Positions 61,484 through 64,000 of a stretch of 64,000 nt of DNA are shown piece by piece. A model generated the notes under the pieces. The model was not told where the DNA came from, did not search any database, and was given only the letters and a program-made list of their open reading frames with translations. The stretch covers positions 248,001 to 312,000 of the forward strand of contig NZ_VZPP01000004.1 of NCBI RefSeq assembly GCF_008801475.1, given 5' to 3'. A program made the translations under genes and the position numbers. The DNA is from Pseudomonas moorei (GTDB lineage: Bacteria > Pseudomonadota > Gammaproteobacteria > Pseudomonadales > Pseudomonadaceae). Each line of letters opens with the position of its first letter. Within the stretch, counting starts at the first letter, position 1.

Positions 61484-62473
61484 ATGCAAAGCAGCAGCAA
61501 CCTATTTCCTGTCGCCCTGATCAGCGCCGAGCGGCGCGGTGATCTGAGCGAAGATGTTTATCGTTTAAAACCCGGCAACAGCCCCGACGGCACCGTCGAA
61601 ATCGCGGTGACTCGCCTCGGTATGGCCGATGAGCCGGCGGTGCGTGGCGTGCCGGTTATCCTGCTGCACGGCAGTTTTTCCAATCGACGCTTCTGGTTTT
61701 CTCCGAAAGGGCTGGGTCTCGGTGCCTATCTGACGCGCCTGGGCTTCGACGTGTGGATTCCGGAGATGCGCGGTCACGGCTTGTCCCAGCGCAACCGCAA
61801 CTACCGCAAGAACCGCGTCGCCGACTACGCTCGTTACGATCTCCCGGCCATTGGCGCGTTCGTGCGTGAGCAAAGCGGCCAGGTGCCACACTGGATCGGT
61901 CACTCGCTGGGTGGCATCACCCTGGCGGCAGCGCTGGGCGGTGAATACATCGGTGAGCCCGTGGTCGCGTCTGCGGCGTTCTTTGGCACTCAGGTCAGCC
62001 GGACCTACTGGCCACTGAAGATTCCACCGGTGGAGTGGAGTGGGCGCTTCATTCTCAAGCGTTTTGCCCAGCTGTCGGGTTCGCGGCTCAAGCGCGGCCC
62101 GGAGGACGAGCCGATTGGCCTGGCCCTGGAAAGCATGCGCTGGTACGGCCTGTTCGGGCGCTTTGGTGATGCCGACAAGAACTGGTGGGCGGGTTTGGCC
62201 GAGGTTAAATTGCCGGTACTGGCGGTGAGTGCCGCCGGTGATCATCAGGACCCGGCCTGGGCTTGTCGCAAGCTGTTCGATCAGTTGGGTTCAGAGCACA
62301 AGCAATTTATCAATCTGGGTCGCGAGCAGGGCTTTGCCGACAATTTTGGCCACGTGGAAATGCTGGTCAGCAAAGCCGCACAGGCTGAAGTCTGGCCGCT
62401 GGTGGCCCGTTGGCTGGCGGACCAGCAAACCCCTCTGCCGGGTGCAGAAGCGGATTTGGCTGCGGTGATTTGA
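61484..62473 (+). CDS. Alpha/beta hydrolase
   Basis: 329 residues. HGSFSNRRFW oxyanion region, nucleophile Ser141 in WIGHSLGGITLAAAL, acid in the SAAGDHQDPAWA segment and C-terminal His in DNFGHVEML. It also carries RGHGLSQRN, common in lipase/acyltransferase-like members. ATG at 61484 chosen; the open frame upstream runs through a REPIN and is not coding. In P. aeruginosa a homologue lies between ppsA and rraA (recalled). Substrate unknown. Confidence 0.88.
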   Translation: MQSSSNLFPVALISAERRGDLSEDVYRLKPGNSPDGTVEIAVTRLGMADEPAVRGVPVILLHGSFSNRRFWFSPKGLGLGAYLTRLGFDVWIPEMRGHGLSQRNRNYRKNRVADYARYDLPAIGAFVREQSGQVPHWIGHSLGGITLAAALGGEYIGEPVVASAAFFGTQVSRTYWPLKIPPVEWSGRFILKRFAQLSGSRLKRGPEDEPIGLALESMRWYGLFGRFGDADKNWWAGLAEVKLPVLAVSAAGDHQDPAWACRKLFDQLGSEHKQFINLGREQGFADNFGHVEMLVSKAAQAEVWPLVARWLADQQTPLPGAEADLAAVI

Positions 62474-62610
62474 ATTGGCCGCTCTATCAAGGGCATTTCG
62501 CTCTGATCGGCTAGCGGCTAAGATATGACGCATTGAGCTGTTCTGGTCATTTTCGATGACTGAGTCATCTGTGATGTTCGTGCTGTCTTCCTCTTAACAG
62601 GAGTTTCTCG

Positions 62611-63102
62611 ATGAACCATTACCTCACGCCTGACCTGTGCGACGCCTATCCGGAGCTGGTGCAGGTGCTGGAACCGATGTTCAGCAATTTCGGTGGTCGG
62701 GATTCCTTCGGCGGCGAAATCGTGACCATCAAATGCTTCGAAGACAACTCGCTGGTCAAGGAGCAAGTCGAGCTCAAAGGTAATGGCAAGGTGCTGGTGG
62801 TCGATGGCGGAGGCTCCCTGCGTCGTGCATTGCTGGGTGACATGCTGGCCGAGAAAGCCGCGAACAACGGCTGGGAAGGGCTGGTGATCTACGGTTGCAT
62901 CCGTGACGTCGACGTGATCGCACAAACCGATCTGGGGGTTCAGGCTTTGGCCAGCCACCCGATGAAAACCGACAAGCGCGGTATCGGCGATCTGAACGTA
63001 GCCGTGACCTTTGCTGGCGTGACCTTCCATCCGGGCCATTACATCTATGCGGACAATAACGGCGTGATCATCTCGCCTAGTCCGCTGAAAATGCCTGAGT
63101 AA
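62611..63102 (+). CDS. rraA: Ribonuclease E activity regulator RraA
   Basis: 163-residue RraA (MenG-like fold) that binds RNase E and lowers its activity in gamma-proteobacteria. Conserved [20 protein letters not shown] and [20 protein letters not shown] segments; the G-G-G and R-D residues of the related aldolase fold are retained. AGGAG ribosome site. Next gene begins 21 nt later, so the two may be cotranscribed. Confidence 0.95.
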   Translation: MNHYLTPDLCDAYPELVQVLEPMFSNFGGRDSFGGEIVTIKCFEDNSLVKEQVELKGNGKVLVVDGGGSLRRALLGDMLAEKAANNGWEGLVIYGCIRDVDVIAQTDLGVQALASHPMKTDKRGIGDLNVAVTFAGVTFHPGHYIYADNNGVIISPSPLKMPE

Positions 63103-63123
63103 GCTTTGACCGAAGGAATGCGG

Positions 63124-64000
63124 ATGTTTGAGGAAGAAAACGCGCAATGGGGGCTGGTTCATGCCCTGGTACTGGATGGTAAAGGCGGCGCGCGTTCGAT
63201 AGCCCGGACTGAACTCGATGAATTGCAGCTGCAGGCCCATGAAAGCCTGTGGCTGCACTGGGATCGCAGTCATCCGCAGACCCAGACCTGGCTGCGCAAT
63301 TCCAGTGGTCTGAGTGAGTTCAGCTGCGATCTGCTGCTGGAAGAAAACACCCGACCGCGTCTTTTACAGCTTTCAGACAGCGAACTGCTGCTATTTTTGC
63401 GCGGGGTCAATCTGAACCCGGGTGCCGAGCCTGAAGACATGGTCTCGGTGCGGATCTTCGGGTCTGCCCAGCGCGTCATTTCCTTGCGTTTGCGCCCGTT
63501 GCGCGCCACGGATGAGTTGCTGGTGCAACTGGCGGATGGCAAAGGACCAAAAACGGCCTCCGAACTCATCCTGTATATGGCGCAGTACTTGACCAACAAG
63601 GTGCAGGATCTGGTCAGCGACCTCTCGGAAGTGGTCGATGAGGAAGAAGAAAAACTCGATGCCGACGAACGGTACACGCCCGAGCATGGAGCGATTTTAC
63701 AGATCCGTCGGCGGGCGGCTGCGTTGAAGCGGTTTCTCGCTCCGCAGCGGGATATTTTTGGTCAACTGACACGGATCAAATTGCCCTGGTTCGTCGACGA
63801 CGATGGTGATTACTGGAACGAATTGAACAACAGCCTGACCCGCTATCTGGAAGAGCTGGAATTGACCCGGGAGCGGGTGGGGCTGGTCCTGGAGGCTGAA
63901 GACCGGCGTTTGAGCGTGCGCATGAACCGCACGATGTACCGCTTCGGGATCATCACCGGGATTTTTTTGCCGATGAGTTTTCTGACCGGTCTGCTGGGTA
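63124..64000 (+). CDS. cmaX: CmaX, ZntB/CorA-like membrane transporter (cut by window edge)
   Basis: 292 residues visible of a CorA-superfamily protein, closest in layout to ZntB zinc transporters and to Pseudomonas CmaX. Begins MFEEENAQWGLVHALVLDGK, with a long helical stalk (DLSEVVDEEEEKLDADERYT; LEAEDRRLSVRMNRTMYRFG) entering the first membrane helix FGIITGIFLPMSFLTGLLG, just before the expected GMN/GIN motif beyond the edge. AAGGA ribosome site. In other Pseudomonas cmaX precedes cfrX, cmpX and sigX; those would be just to the right. Confidence 0.88.
   Translation, partial: MFEEENAQWGLVHALVLDGKGGARSIARTELDELQLQAHESLWLHWDRSHPQTQTWLRNSSGLSEFSCDLLLEENTRPRLLQLSDSELLLFLRGVNLNPGAEPEDMVSVRIFGSAQRVISLRLRPLRATDELLVQLADGKGPKTASELILYMAQYLTNKVQDLVSDLSEVVDEEEEKLDADERYTPEHGAILQIRRRAAALKRFLAPQRDIFGQLTRIKLPWFVDDDGDYWNELNNSLTRYLEELELTRERVGLVLEAEDRRLSVRMNRTMYRFGIITGIFLPMSFLTGLLG

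Overview
The window is a gene-dense, high-GC bacterial chromosome segment that I assign to Pseudomonas, most likely the P. fluorescens complex. The basis is gene content and order: ThrH, a PpsR/PpsA pair, RraA followed by a CmaX/ZntB-like gene, mtnBDC next to an MFS gene behind aroC, the acnD/prpF type of methylcitrate locus, and many REP/REPIN palindromes with GTAGGAGC-N-GCTCGCGATG arms. I see no prophage, transposase, CRISPR array or rRNA operon. There is one tRNA, tRNA-Ser(GGA).

Layout. 0-4 kb: purine/urate catabolism and uptake (puuE fragment, uraH, an AzgA-type purine permease) with a LysE exporter. 4-9.6 kb: MarR regulator divergent from an aminotransferase, glutaredoxin, folE, Smr endonuclease, an isochorismatase-like protein and prmB. 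9.7-16 kb: an unknown membrane protein, an alpha/beta hydrolase, aroC, an MFS carrier and the methionine-salvage genes mtnB-mtnD-mtnC. 16-22 kb: acyl-CoA synthetase, ankyrin protein, speE, RraB and small proteins. 22.2-25.5 kb: a three-gene peptide-bond operon (circularly permuted ATP-grasp, alpha-E, transglutaminase) behind what reads as an NtrC-IHF-sigma54 promoter. 25.5-34 kb: cytochrome c, a 31-residue membrane peptide, a thiolase/hydroxyacyl-CoA dehydrogenase pair, amidotransferase, CorA-type transporter, plsC and a crotonase. 34.3-37 kb: tRNA-Ser, a hydrolase remnant, and tandem glycine-zipper proteins followed by a small acidic protein. 37-42 kb: HAD phosphatase, SDR with divergent LysR regulator, and a hydantoin/allantoin-type racemase homologue with an NCS1 permease. 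42.5-48.9 kb: cysH, thrH, pabB, then a second three-gene peptide-bond system (retropepsin-like protease, inactive transglutaminase with membrane helices, RimK-like ATP-grasp). 49-57.8 kb: the complete 2-methylcitrate cycle for propionate, led by a GntR regulator with palindromic operators. 57.9-64 kb: ppsR/ppsA, an alpha/beta hydrolase, rraA and the start of cmaX.

How the parts work together. A shared palindrome TTGT(A/G)TACAA sits at promoters of both purine loci and upstream of the racemase/NCS1 locus about 40 kb away, suggesting one GntR-type regulon for purine and ureide use. Propionyl-CoA goes through the methylcitrate cycle to pyruvate and succinate, and PpsA beside it converts pyruvate to PEP for gluconeogenesis. 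Two independent ATP-grasp/transglutaminase cassettes are the best candidates for incompletely described biology.
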